DNA of 64,000 nucleotides. It comes from a bacterium (lineage in GTDB: Bacteria > JACRDZ01 > JAQUKH01). The notes below the pieces were generated by a model. That model was not told the origin of the DNA. It ran no database searches and saw nothing but the letters and a program-made list of their open reading frames with translations. The stretch lies in NCBI GenBank assembly GCA_028719205.1, contig JAQUKH010000010.1, forward strand, positions 9,440-73,439, written 5' to 3'. Positions 1-7,369 of this stretch are shown here, in pieces. Made by a program: the position numbers and the translations under genes. The first letter of the stretch is position 1. Each line of letters begins with the position of its first letter.

Positions 1-40
1 TACGCTTAAAGAGGTTAACAGGGTTACGTTTGTGGAGTAG
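1..40 (+). CDS. 3' end of an upstream CDS (partial)
   Basis: The first bases read in frame 2 as TLKEVNRVTFVE followed by a TAG stop at 38-40, then a Shine-Dalgarno box and pilM. It is most likely the tail of another gene of the same pilus or secretion operon, because the gap to pilM is only 16 bases. Too little is visible to name it. Confidence 0.45.
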   Translation, partial: TLKEVNRVTFVE

Positions 41-56
41 AGGATAGGAGAAATAT

Positions 57-1130
57 ATGTTTTACTTGACCTCAAAAGATGTCTCAGCCGGGCTTGATAT
101 CGGCAGTCATAGCATTAAATTAATTAAGTTAAAGCGGGGAAAAAAGGTAAAAATTTTAAACGCTGAGAAGGTCCTGCTGCCTCAGGATCTAATCCGGGGA
201 AGTTTTATTAATGAAAACATCCGGGATCAAAAAGTTTTTACCGGAAAGATAAAAGAATTATTTTCCATCGCCGGGTTAAGTGATAAAGAAGTGGCAGTAG
301 GTATCCCTGATACTTCCGCGCGAAGTATTTTTTTGGAACTGGAAAATGTGCCTGAGAATAAAGAAGACGCGAAAGAACTTATAAAATGGAAACTGAAAAA
401 AGATATAGATTCAAATTTAGACAAAAATTTCGCGATTGATTATCATATTTTAAAAAAAGATACAAAGGATAAAAAAGATCTTTACAGGCTTTTCGTAGTA
501 TTGAGTAATAAAAAAATTTTGGCGGAGTATGAAGATTCATTAAGGAATATCGGATTAAAACCTGTCTCATTGACTTTGAGTTCTTTTGGATTGATCAATT
601 TTATTAATTTTATTGAAAAAAGAAGCGATAACTCCCTCATAATCAACCTGGGGCATCAGGTAACGACTTTATTTATTATAAAGGACCAAAAACTTGCTTT
701 TATGCGTTCAATTGATATCGGGGGAAGAGATTTTACTTCAGAGGTCAAAGAGCATTTTTCGTTAAACTGGGAAGACGCGGAAAAGAAAAAACGGGAGAAT
801 ATCTTTTTCCCTGAAAGTATTGAGATCCCTGAATTAATGAATATGAGCGTATTGGATAATTTCAGTTCAATTAAATTAACTCAGGGTAATCTTATAAGAG
901 AGATATCTTTATCTTTGCGCCATTATGAAGATAAAACAGGAGAGTCCGCGATCAAAAAAATTTTATTATCCGGCGGGACCGCGGATTTCAGGAATATCAA
1001 TATATTTATCAAAAATATTTTTAATTTGGATACTTTTAAGATCGATCAATTAGAAAAAATAGATCTGCTGCAAAATATCGGAGCGGAGAATTTATCAACT
1101 TATGCTTCAGTAATTGGATTGTTGTTATGA
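57..1130 (+). CDS. pilM: PilM-type actin-fold pilus assembly protein
   Basis: Cytoplasmic ATP-binding protein of the FtsA/PilM fold. In the family it docks on the tail of PilN and couples the cytoplasmic ATPase to the inner-membrane ring of a type IV pilus or type II secretion-like machine. The 357-residue product has the first phosphate loop at residues 12-21 (GLDIGSHSIK), a second at about 196 (NLGHQVTTLF) and a glycine-rich LSGGTADF motif near 304. A TAGGAG box precedes the ATG by six bases. The stop overlaps the pilN start as ATGA, and pilN, pilO and a secretin follow directly. No GspE/PilB ATPase or PilC is in the window; they may lie upstream. Confidence 0.88.
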   Translation: MFYLTSKDVSAGLDIGSHSIKLIKLKRGKKVKILNAEKVLLPQDLIRGSFINENIRDQKVFTGKIKELFSIAGLSDKEVAVGIPDTSARSIFLELENVPENKEDAKELIKWKLKKDIDSNLDKNFAIDYHILKKDTKDKKDLYRLFVVLSNKKILAEYEDSLRNIGLKPVSLTLSSFGLINFINFIEKRSDNSLIINLGHQVTTLFIIKDQKLAFMRSIDIGGRDFTSEVKEHFSLNWEDAEKKKRENIFFPESIEIPELMNMSVLDNFSSIKLTQGNLIREISLSLRHYEDKTGESAIKKILLSGGTADFRNINIFIKNIFNLDTFKIDQLEKIDLLQNIGAENLSTYASVIGLLL

Positions 1131-1678
1131 AAATAGAAATAAATTTATCCCAGCATAAATATGAAAAAAGATCAGTTATTATTCTCTTTTACTCTGTAAT
1201 TATTGCTTTAATATTAAGTGCTGTATTTTATAACTATAAATTAATATATTATTATAATGATCAGCTTGCCGGTTTAAATGAAAAAAACGCCGATTTGAAT
1301 AAAAAATTAGAAACAGGAAGGCAAATAGTTAATGAAAAAGGGTTGTCAGAAAAGGATTCAAGCGCTTTATTGAAAAAGATAGATTATGTTAATCTGGTGA
1401 TAGAAAAGCAGGCTTTTTCATGGACAGGGCTTATTTATCATCTTGAAGAGCATACTCCTGATGAGATTAGTATTACTGAAATAACGCCGTCTTTTGCTGA
1501 AAATAACATTAAGATCATCGGTTTGGCTAAAACAGTCGATGATATAGTAAAGTTTGTTAATAATCTTCAATTATCGAGTTATTTTAAGGAAGTGTTTTTA
1601 TTAGAGCATAGTGAAGTGGAAATCGAAAAAAATCAATTGATAAAATTTGTTATTACTTCCAAATATATAAAGGAATGA
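1127..1678 (+). CDS. pilN: PilN-like inner-membrane assembly protein
   Basis: Bitopic inner-membrane protein of the pilus alignment subcomplex. Residues 1-15 form a short cytoplasmic tail, the part that binds PilM in the family. One hydrophobic helix spans about residues 17-37, a charged coiled-coil segment follows to about 75, and a small ferredoxin-like periplasmic domain completes the 183 residues. Identification rests on topology, size and position between pilM and pilO, because PilN sequences are poorly conserved. It is translationally coupled on both sides by four-base ATGA overlaps. Confidence 0.8.
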   Translation: MKIEINLSQHKYEKRSVIILFYSVIIALILSAVFYNYKLIYYYNDQLAGLNEKNADLNKKLETGRQIVNEKGLSEKDSSALLKKIDYVNLVIEKQAFSWTGLIYHLEEHTPDEISITEITPSFAENNIKIIGLAKTVDDIVKFVNNLQLSSYFKEVFLLEHSEVEIEKNQLIKFVITSKYIKE

Positions 1679-2214
1679 GCAGCTATATGAAACAGCCGTT
1701 GAAAATTTTATTAATAAGCTTTGTTGTTATTGTATTTGCTAATATAACGGTATTCTGGTTTGTGATCCGGCCGGAAAAAATAGCGATAAAGCAAAAGGAG
1801 GCAGATTATTTCGTGTTAAGAGAAAATCTGCTTGAGGTCAGGCAAAGGATAAAAAATGAAAAATATATTAAGGAAAGTATCAGTAATATTAAAAGCGACC
1901 TTGATAAATTTGATTTAATATTGCCCCGTCATGAAGAAATTACACGGCTAATTCAGGAATTGCCCAATATAGCTGAAAAAACCGGAGTAAAAGTGAGCGG
2001 TGTGAAATATCAACCGTTTGTAAAGGATGAAGGTTATAACCGTCTTTCTTTTTCCCTGCCTGTGGAGGGGAAATATTCCAATATCAGAAAATTTATCTAT
2101 GAATTAGAGACGATGAGAAAAATAATATGGATCGAACGCTTAGCTATCCGGACATCATATTCCGTGCGTGAAGAGCTGACAATACAATTGACAATGTCTA
2201 CTTATTTTTTATAA
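1675..2214 (+). CDS. pilO: PilO-like inner-membrane assembly protein
   Basis: Partner of PilN in the periplasmic ring that aligns the pilus or secretion machine with the outer-membrane secretin. The 179-residue protein has one N-terminal transmembrane helix (about residues 9-29), a coiled-coil stretch (about 35-80) and a C-terminal domain containing RLSFSLPVEGKYSNIRKFI, typical of PilO/GspM domains that pack in pairs. It overlaps pilN by four bases and is followed after 36 bases by the secretin gene, which has its own GAGGAGG box. Confidence 0.8.
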   Translation: MSSYMKQPLKILLISFVVIVFANITVFWFVIRPEKIAIKQKEADYFVLRENLLEVRQRIKNEKYIKESISNIKSDLDKFDLILPRHEEITRLIQELPNIAEKTGVKVSGVKYQPFVKDEGYNRLSFSLPVEGKYSNIRKFIYELETMRKIIWIERLAIRTSYSVREELTIQLTMSTYFL

Positions 2215-2250
2215 CGGTGGAGTTTTTACAATTAATTTGAGGAGGATTAG

Positions 2251-4212
2251 ATGAAAAAGGTAATAATCCTGTTTTTACTTTTGTTTTTTTACTGTTTTCA
2301 AATCGGGGAATATGGTGAAACCAGTAATGTAAAAGAGAATGAGGTTCCGGCGGAAGTTCCTAAATCCGATAAGAGCGAACCTGCGGATAAAAGTACATCA
2401 TTAAAAAAACAGGATCCGGCGATACAGCCTATAACTCTTAAGTTTAAAAACGCGTATTTAAAAGATATTTTTGAGATCTTATCCAAGATGACCGGTGTGA
2501 ATATATTTTTTGATGAGACAGTTCAGAACAAAAAAATAAATGTTTATATCGATTCACTGCCTTTTGAACAGGCATTGGATATTTTATTGAAGACAAATGA
2601 CCTGACAAAAATAACTGTGGATAAAAATTCCATGGTGGTAGTACCAAAAAAGGGAGACAGGATAAAAAATTATCAGGATATGGTCATTAAAACCTTTTAT
2701 TTAACAAATGCCGAGGCAAAAGATATCATTAATTTGCTTAGGACCATGATCCAGACAAAACAGATAATCATAAATGAGAGGCTTAATGCTATTGTCCTTC
2801 GTGATACAAAAGAGAATATTGATATGGCGCAGCAGATCATTGAGGCCAATGATAAACTCGGCACGCAGGTTGATATTGAACTGGAACTTTTGGAGATAAA
2901 CCGTAACAGGCTTGAAAATCTTGGAATGCAGCTTGGCGGAGGCGAGGGCGATAAAAAAGCGCTTTTATCAGGTTTGAGCGAGATTAAGTTTGAAGGCAGT
3001 GTGAAAAATAAATTGAATCTTTCGCTGCCGAGTGTCTGGTATAACCTGGTTAATGATAAGAGTTTCGCGAAGATATTGGCTAATCCGAGGATCAGGGTGA
3101 CCAATAAACAAAAGGCGAAGATCATGATTGCGGATCGTATCCCTGTTGAGATTTCCTCGTCTACCAAGGACAGCTTAGGCAATGAAACAATTAATACTCA
3201 GGTCCAATATAAAGACGTTGGAATTAAACTTGATGTTGAGCCTAATATCCATTTTGATAACCAGGTGGAGGTAAAGCTAAGCCTGGAGGTTAGTTCAATT
3301 GTAGAATATAACTCAAAGGGATATCCATTGATCCGGACAAGAAATGTTGAAAGTTCTATCAGATTGAAAGATGGTGAATCTAAGATTTTAGGCGGATTAA
3401 TAAGTGATGAGGAGAGAAAAGGCGCATCCAAAGTTCCGATGCTGAATAAGATCCCGTTTCTTGGGACATTATTTACTTCCAGCCGCGATCAAAAAATTGA
3501 GACAGAAATTGTTATGAGGGTAACCCCTTATATAGTTGATAAAACCGTTTTAGCTCAGGATACAGCATCAGCTTCCCCTGGGATAACAGTTTCTTCCTCT
3601 GCTGCAGGAAAGACAGATTTGATACAGGAAGTTCCTCCTTTACCTAAAGAGGAACCGGTAAAGAATGAACCGGTGGAAGCGGCTTTTACAAAAATGCAAA
3701 GGCTGGTTGAAGAAAAATCAGTAAGCGATGAAGAAAAGAAAGAAAAACCAAAGGATGACCTGTCGAATCAGCCGGACGCGGCGTCGAATATGATCTATAT
3801 TAATCCTCAGTTTAAAGATGTTATTGTGAATGAGGAGTTTTCCTTAGAGGTGTCTGTAAATAATATTTCAGATCTTTTTGCCGTGCCTTTTTATCTTATT
3901 TATGATCCTAAACTTCTGCAATTTATATCGGCGAAAGAAGGGCCTTTTTTAGGACAGGATGGAAATTCAACTACCTTTCTATTTTCTAATGATATTAACC
4001 GCGGCAGGGTAATAGTCGGCCTTACCCGTCTGGGACAGGTAAAGGGAGTGAATGGTTCGGGAACGATCATGATCATAAATTTTAAGGCGCTTGCTGCTGG
4101 CAATGCTTCTATTGGTTTTGATAATGCCTCGGCAAAGCGGGTTACTTCTGAAAATCCGATGCCGCAGTCGTTTCCAGTGACTTTCAGGGGCGCGCAGGTA
4201 AATGTAAAATAA
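2251..4212 (+). CDS. pilQ: Secretin (PilQ/GspD family) with C-terminal cohesin-like domain
   Basis: Outer-membrane secretin that forms the channel for a pilus or secreted substrate. Order in the 653 residues: signal peptide (about 1-20), Lys/Glu/Pro-rich linker, STN/N0 domain (about 60-115), secretin N1 domain (about 146-200), and secretin core (about 205-430) with the signature VPMLNKIPFLGTLF at 395-408. A low-complexity acidic linker (about 440-510) leads to a cohesin-like beta domain from about 512 to the end. The cohesin part is nearly repeated in the next gene. Cohesin-type domains bind dockerins or other surface partners in known families; here the role is unknown. GGAGG lies seven bases before the ATG. 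Confidence 0.88.
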   Translation: MKKVIILFLLLFFYCFQIGEYGETSNVKENEVPAEVPKSDKSEPADKSTSLKKQDPAIQPITLKFKNAYLKDIFEILSKMTGVNIFFDETVQNKKINVYIDSLPFEQALDILLKTNDLTKITVDKNSMVVVPKKGDRIKNYQDMVIKTFYLTNAEAKDIINLLRTMIQTKQIIINERLNAIVLRDTKENIDMAQQIIEANDKLGTQVDIELELLEINRNRLENLGMQLGGGEGDKKALLSGLSEIKFEGSVKNKLNLSLPSVWYNLVNDKSFAKILANPRIRVTNKQKAKIMIADRIPVEISSSTKDSLGNETINTQVQYKDVGIKLDVEPNIHFDNQVEVKLSLEVSSIVEYNSKGYPLIRTRNVESSIRLKDGESKILGGLISDEERKGASKVPMLNKIPFLGTLFTSSRDQKIETEIVMRVTPYIVDKTVLAQDTASASPGITVSSSAAGKTDLIQEVPPLPKEEPVKNEPVEAAFTKMQRLVEEKSVSDEEKKEKPKDDLSNQPDAASNMIYINPQFKDVIVNEEFSLEVSVNNISDLFAVPFYLIYDPKLLQFISAKEGPFLGQDGNSTTFLFSNDINRGRVIVGLTRLGQVKGVNGSGTIMIINFKALAAGNASIGFDNASAKRVTSENPMPQSFPVTFRGAQVNVK

Positions 4213-4226
4213 AGAGCATGGAGCAA
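3784..4226 (+). repeat. Tandem duplication, copy 1 (cohesin region and downstream junction)
   Basis: Cohesin-coding end of the secretin gene plus the following bases TAAAGAGCATGGAGCAAA. The same block recurs at about 4370-4810. Long nucleotide runs are identical, including most of the segment coding for PFLGQDGNSTTFLFSNDI. By eye roughly five of six residues of the domain match between the copies. Confidence 0.9.
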
Positions 4227-4237
4227 ATGGAGTTAAA

Positions 4238-4795
4238 ATGAAATATCCGGGAAAAATAAAAAAAACTACAAGTTTTATTAAGTTAATGGTTACTTTGGCT
4301 GCTATTGGTATTTTAATCCATTATACAGCTGATAAAAATGTCTTAGCGCAAGATACAGCGTCAGCGGTGTCGAATATGATCTGTATTAATCCTCAGGCCA
4401 AAGAAGTTAAAATAAATAACGAGTTTTCCTTAGAGGTGTCTGTAAATAATATTTCGGACCTTTTTGCCGTGCCTTTTTATCTTACATATGATCCTAAAAT
4501 CCTGCAATTTGTATCGGCGAAAGAAGGGCCTTTTTTAGGACAGGATGGAAATTCAACTACCTTTTTATTTTCTAATGATATTAACCGCGGCAGGGTAATA
4601 GTCGGCCTTACCCGTTTAGGGAAGGTAAAGGGAGTGAGTGGTTCGGGATCGATCATGGTTATAAATTTTAAAGCGGTCGGGATCGGCAATACTTCTATTG
4701 GTTTTGATAAAGCTTCGGCAAAGAAAGTTACTGAAGATACAGAACCACAGTCATTTCCTGTAACTTTCAGGGGCGCGCAGGTGAATGTAAAATAA
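4238..4795 (+). CDS. Chimeric cohesin-domain protein (prepilin leader fused to secretin tail)
   Basis: A 185-residue product made by tandem duplication. Residues about 10-27 copy the hydrophobic leader of the next gene's prepilin (SFIKLMVTLAAIGIL versus SFIELMVTLAIIGIL). Residues about 32-42 (DKNVLAQDTAS) copy the secretin just after its channel domain. From 45 onward it is the secretin's cohesin domain without the acidic linker. The prepilin-peptidase Gly-Phe is replaced by Thr-Thr and Glu+5 by Lys, so it should not be processed as a prepilin. A VLA-QD site after the hydrophobic stretch could serve signal peptidase I, predicting a free exported cohesin protein. An older start at 4218 (MEQ, like the prepilin) now stops after seven codons; the used ATG overlaps that stop as ATGA and has a GGAG box upstream. 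Confidence 0.75.
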   Translation: MKYPGKIKKTTSFIKLMVTLAAIGILIHYTADKNVLAQDTASAVSNMICINPQAKEVKINNEFSLEVSVNNISDLFAVPFYLTYDPKILQFVSAKEGPFLGQDGNSTTFLFSNDINRGRVIVGLTRLGKVKGVSGSGSIMVINFKAVGIGNTSIGFDKASAKKVTEDTEPQSFPVTFRGAQVNVK

Positions 4796-4810
4796 AGAAC
4801 ATGGAGCAAA
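4370..4810 (+). repeat. Tandem duplication, copy 2
   Basis: Second copy of the cohesin-coding block and of the junction TAAAGAACATGGAGCAAA, matching 3784-4226. Its upstream neighbour (about 4238-4320) matches the beginning of the prepilin gene at 4801-4900. Copy and parent are therefore in the order expected for a single tandem duplication spanning the gene boundary. Confidence 0.9.
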
Positions 4811-5301
4811 GAAAAATACAAATTACAACTCAGCACGGTTTCAGTTTTATTGAATTAATGGTTACTTTGGCCATTATCGGTATTCTGGCTTCCGTTGTTT
4901 TGCCTTTAACAAAGATCACAGTAAAGAGAAATAAGGAAATAGAACTGCGAAGGTCTCTGCGGGAAATAAGAAAATCGATCGATAATTATAAAATAAAATT
5001 TGATGAATTAAAAACTGAATTTTACAGTACAAAAAGAGATATAAAAAAAGAAGAACTCTATAAAAAATTCAAGGTGGAAGAAGTTGACCGTATGGGTTAT
5101 CCTCTTACTTTGCAGGAATTGTTAGAACTTAAATTTTTACGCCGGATACCGGAAGATCCTTTTACCGGTTCGCAGAAATGGGCAACTCGTTCTTATAGCG
5201 ATGCGTATGACAGTAAAAATACAGACGGTAACAATATTTATGATGTATATTCAACAAGTGAAGAAGAGGCGTTAGATGGGACAAAATACAGCAACTGGTA
5301 G
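4801..5301 (+). CDS. Prepilin-like protein (major pseudopilin family)
   Basis: Class III signal and prepilin N-terminus: a short basic leader, then G-FSFIELMVTLAIIGIL around residues 13-28, with the peptidase-site glycine, Phe+1 and Glu+5 all present. A charged helical segment follows (about 35-75). The globular tail contains the GspG-like IPEDPFTG motif, an NTDGNNIYDVYS segment, and an ending ALDGTKYSNW. In the GspG family this tail region binds calcium and packs in the pseudopilus. The next pseudopilin gene begins inside its last codons (26-base overlap), so the two are co-translated. Confidence 0.85.
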   Translation: MEQRKIQITTQHGFSFIELMVTLAIIGILASVVLPLTKITVKRNKEIELRRSLREIRKSIDNYKIKFDELKTEFYSTKRDIKKEELYKKFKVEEVDRMGYPLTLQELLELKFLRRIPEDPFTGSQKWATRSYSDAYDSKNTDGNNIYDVYSTSEEEALDGTKYSNW

Positions 5302-5677
5302 AAAAATTAAGTTACAAGCCGGTTTTACATTGATAGAGCTTGTTATTTCACTTTCAATATTAGGTATCATTTTATCTTTTGCTGAACCGATTTATAAAAA
5401 TTCCATTATAAAAGCGAAAGAAGCCGCCTTAAAGAAGGATATTTTTATCATAAGAGATAGTATTGACCAGTATTATGCAGACAATAGCAGTTATCCTGCA
5501 AGTTTGGAGGAGCTTGTCGAGAAAAAATATATAAGGTCGATTCCTGAAGATCCTTTTACTAAAAGTAAGGATACCTGGGTAATAATATCTTCTGTTCCTG
5601 AAGAGGTGGATGTTTTTGATATACACAGCGGAAGTGATCTTTTGGCTCTGGACGGGACGGCATATAATGAATGGTAA
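5276..5677 (+). CDS. GspG-like pseudopilin
   Basis: A 133-residue prepilin with a typical GFTLIELVISLSILGI leader starting near residue 16 (Phe+1, Glu+5 present). A helix follows, then the pattern YYADNSSYPASLEELVEKKY, IPEDPF, and a terminal DG-T-Y-x-x-W (ALDGTAYNEW) shared with the previous gene. The ATG lies inside the preceding gene with a GAGG six bases upstream, and the stop lies inside the following gene. This is the most GspG-like of the three. Confidence 0.85.
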   Translation: MGQNTATGRKIKLQAGFTLIELVISLSILGIILSFAEPIYKNSIIKAKEAALKKDIFIIRDSIDQYYADNSSYPASLEELVEKKYIRSIPEDPFTKSKDTWVIISSVPEEVDVFDIHSGSDLLALDGTAYNEW

Positions 5678-6044
5678 AAACGAGTCCGGTTTTACGTATA
5701 TCTGGCTTATGATATTTATCGCGGTTATGTGTGTGAACATCGCGATAGTAGCCCCTGTCTGGAGAACAACTGTAAAGAGGGATAAGGAAGAGGAGCTGCG
5801 TTACCGTCTTGAAAGCATCAGAAGCGGAATAAAAACGTATAAGAGTAAATATAATAAATTTCCCGATAATATCAGTGAATTAGTAGCCCTGAAATGCCTT
5901 CGCAGGCTGTTTCCTGACCCAATGACCGCTAAATTAGATTGGACGTTAAATGGAAATTTAGGATTTTCCGATATACACAGCAATTCAAAAGAAGAATCAA
6001 TGAAATCTACGAAAGAGTTGAAAGATTATTATTCAGCATGGTAA
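5667..6044 (+). CDS. Divergent prepilin-like protein lacking Glu+5
   Basis: A 125-residue protein whose N-terminus reads SGFTYIWLMIFIAVM: the peptidase Gly and Phe+1 remain but position +5 is Trp instead of Glu. Loss of Glu+5 is known for tip-type minor pseudopilins such as GspK, so it may cap or initiate the filament. The rest follows the neighbours' plan (helix, YKSKYNKFPDNISELVALK, FPDPMT, end in YYSAW). The ATG at 5667 is chosen over an upstream in-frame start because it places the prepilin leader at the N-terminus; it overlaps the preceding stop. The downstream sigma-factor gene begins at its stop. Confidence 0.75.
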   Translation: MNGKNESGFTYIWLMIFIAVMCVNIAIVAPVWRTTVKRDKEEELRYRLESIRSGIKTYKSKYNKFPDNISELVALKCLRRLFPDPMTAKLDWTLNGNLGFSDIHSNSKEESMKSTKELKDYYSAW

Positions 6045-6055
6045 TGGAGCAATTG

Positions 6056-6643
6056 ATGGACAAAAATGAAGAAGATATAATTTTAGTAAGAAAATGTCTT
6101 AATGGAAATAATGATGCCTTCGAGGAGCTGGTTAATAAATATAAACTTCAAATATATAATTTGGCATACAGGCTTTTAGGAAATAGGGAAGAAGCCAAAG
6201 ATGTTGCCCAGGAGGCTTTTTTCAGGGCTTACCGGTCATTAAACAAATATAAAATAACATATAGTTTTTTTACCTGGATTTATACTATTTCTATTAATGT
6301 TTGCCGTAATCACCTCAAAGATAATAAAAAAATGCAAATGGTTTCATTCGAATCCCATTCCAGCATGGAGGAAGACGATTTTGAACTGCCGATAGCCTCA
6401 GAACAACTGACCCCTGAAGAGATATTGCATAAAAAGAGAAATGACGTTATAGTCCAGCGGATCATCAGTAAGCTGCCCAAGAAATACAGGACAGTAGTTG
6501 TTTTAAAATATATTCATGATTTACAGTATAATGAGATCGCAAATATAGTTAATTTACCGTTAGGGACGGTAAAGATCCAGATACATCGCGCGCGTAAGGT
6601 GTTAAAGGAACTTTGGGATAAGGAAACAAAAAATAATTTTTGA
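6056..6643 (+). CDS. ECF (sigma-70 family, RpoE-like) sigma factor
   Basis: Extracytoplasmic-function sigma factor of 195 residues with region 2 (about 20-85, including AYRLLGNREEAKDVAQEAFF) and region 4 (about 135-190, KLPKKYRTVVVLKY and the GTVKIQIHRARKVL helix-turn-helix end). The start at 6056 follows a GGAG box by seven bases and gives the usual MDKNEED-type beginning; starts at 6044 or further upstream are less likely. The adjacent gene is its probable anti-sigma factor. It directly follows the prepilin operon and may be co-transcribed with it. The regulon cannot be read from this window. Confidence 0.88.
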   Translation: MDKNEEDIILVRKCLNGNNDAFEELVNKYKLQIYNLAYRLLGNREEAKDVAQEAFFRAYRSLNKYKITYSFFTWIYTISINVCRNHLKDNKKMQMVSFESHSSMEEDDFELPIASEQLTPEEILHKKRNDVIVQRIISKLPKKYRTVVVLKYIHDLQYNEIANIVNLPLGTVKIQIHRARKVLKELWDKETKNNF

Positions 6644-6689
6644 AACTCATAAAAAAACCTGTGGTATATCATATCAGGAGAGGATGAAA

Positions 6690-7322
6690 ATGAAGTGCAA
6701 TGACGCAAAAGAGCTAATTGATTATTATATTGACGGGCTGCTTTCCGGAAGCGAAAAGAAAGAGCTGGTTTCTCATTTGGAATGCTGCGTTTGCTGTAAA
6801 AAGGAGTATAATGATTTAAAGGAAATGAACGATAATTTGAGATCGGTTTCTATCGTTTCTGTCCCTGATGATTTTACGAATCGGGTTATGGATCGCGTTA
6901 ATAAGTATAGCAGGAACAGTATGCTTGACTGGTTTGATTTTATTTTTACTCCAAGAGTGGTAAAATGGAACGTTGCAGCAGTTTTTTCTTTGCTTCTTTT
7001 AGTTGGGATCAGCGTTTATTTATTTCCAAAAAACAGGTTTATTGATAGTGAGGTAGTAAATGTTAAATTTCAGTTGGAATTACCTGCGGGCCATGTAGGG
7101 ATAAATACAATTTCTTTGGCAGGAGATTTTAACGGATGGGATACAAAAGCTATGGTCCTTAATCCGTCTGATAATAATAAATGGACTCTTGATGTTCCTT
7201 TGAAAAAAGGACGTTATCAGTATATGTTCGTTATTGATGGCCGTGAATGGATGCCGGATCCTGTTGCAGGAAAACTTGTAGATGACGGGTTCGGCGGTAA
7301 AAATTCTTTACTTGAGTTGTAA
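6690..7322 (+). CDS. Membrane anti-sigma factor with zinc finger and glycogen-binding-like (CBM48) domain
   Basis: Counted from the alternative ATG at 6684, the cytoplasmic part has an H31-x3-C35-x2-C38 zinc-binding anti-sigma motif. It is followed by a transmembrane helix (about 94-113, WNVAAVFSLLLLVGISVYLF) and an outer domain of about 90 residues. That domain contains SLAGDFNGW, KWTLDVPLKKGRYQYMFVID and WMPDP, hallmarks of the early-set/CBM48 domain of glycogen-branching enzymes and AMPK-beta. It should hold the neighbouring ECF sigma factor at the membrane. The outer domain could sense a glycan, but this is inference. ATG 6690 is preferred because the AGGAG box lies nine bases upstream. 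Confidence 0.82.
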   Translation: MKCNDAKELIDYYIDGLLSGSEKKELVSHLECCVCCKKEYNDLKEMNDNLRSVSIVSVPDDFTNRVMDRVNKYSRNSMLDWFDFIFTPRVVKWNVAAVFSLLLLVGISVYLFPKNRFIDSEVVNVKFQLELPAGHVGINTISLAGDFNGWDTKAMVLNPSDNNKWTLDVPLKKGRYQYMFVIDGREWMPDPVAGKLVDDGFGGKNSLLEL

Positions 7323-7369
7323 ACTTGACTCGTAGGGGATAAATTTGAGTAAAGGCAGAGGTGAGTAAT

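Noticed and set aside
2697-3182. 161-codon minus-strand frame inside the secretin gene
   Set aside because: It is antisense to conserved secretin domains, has no ribosome site, and its composition is that of a shadow frame.
5939-6055. Upstream TTG extension of the sigma-factor gene
   Set aside because: It would overlap the prepilin gene by over 100 bases, and the extra residues are not sigma-like; a GGAG box fits the ATG at 6056.
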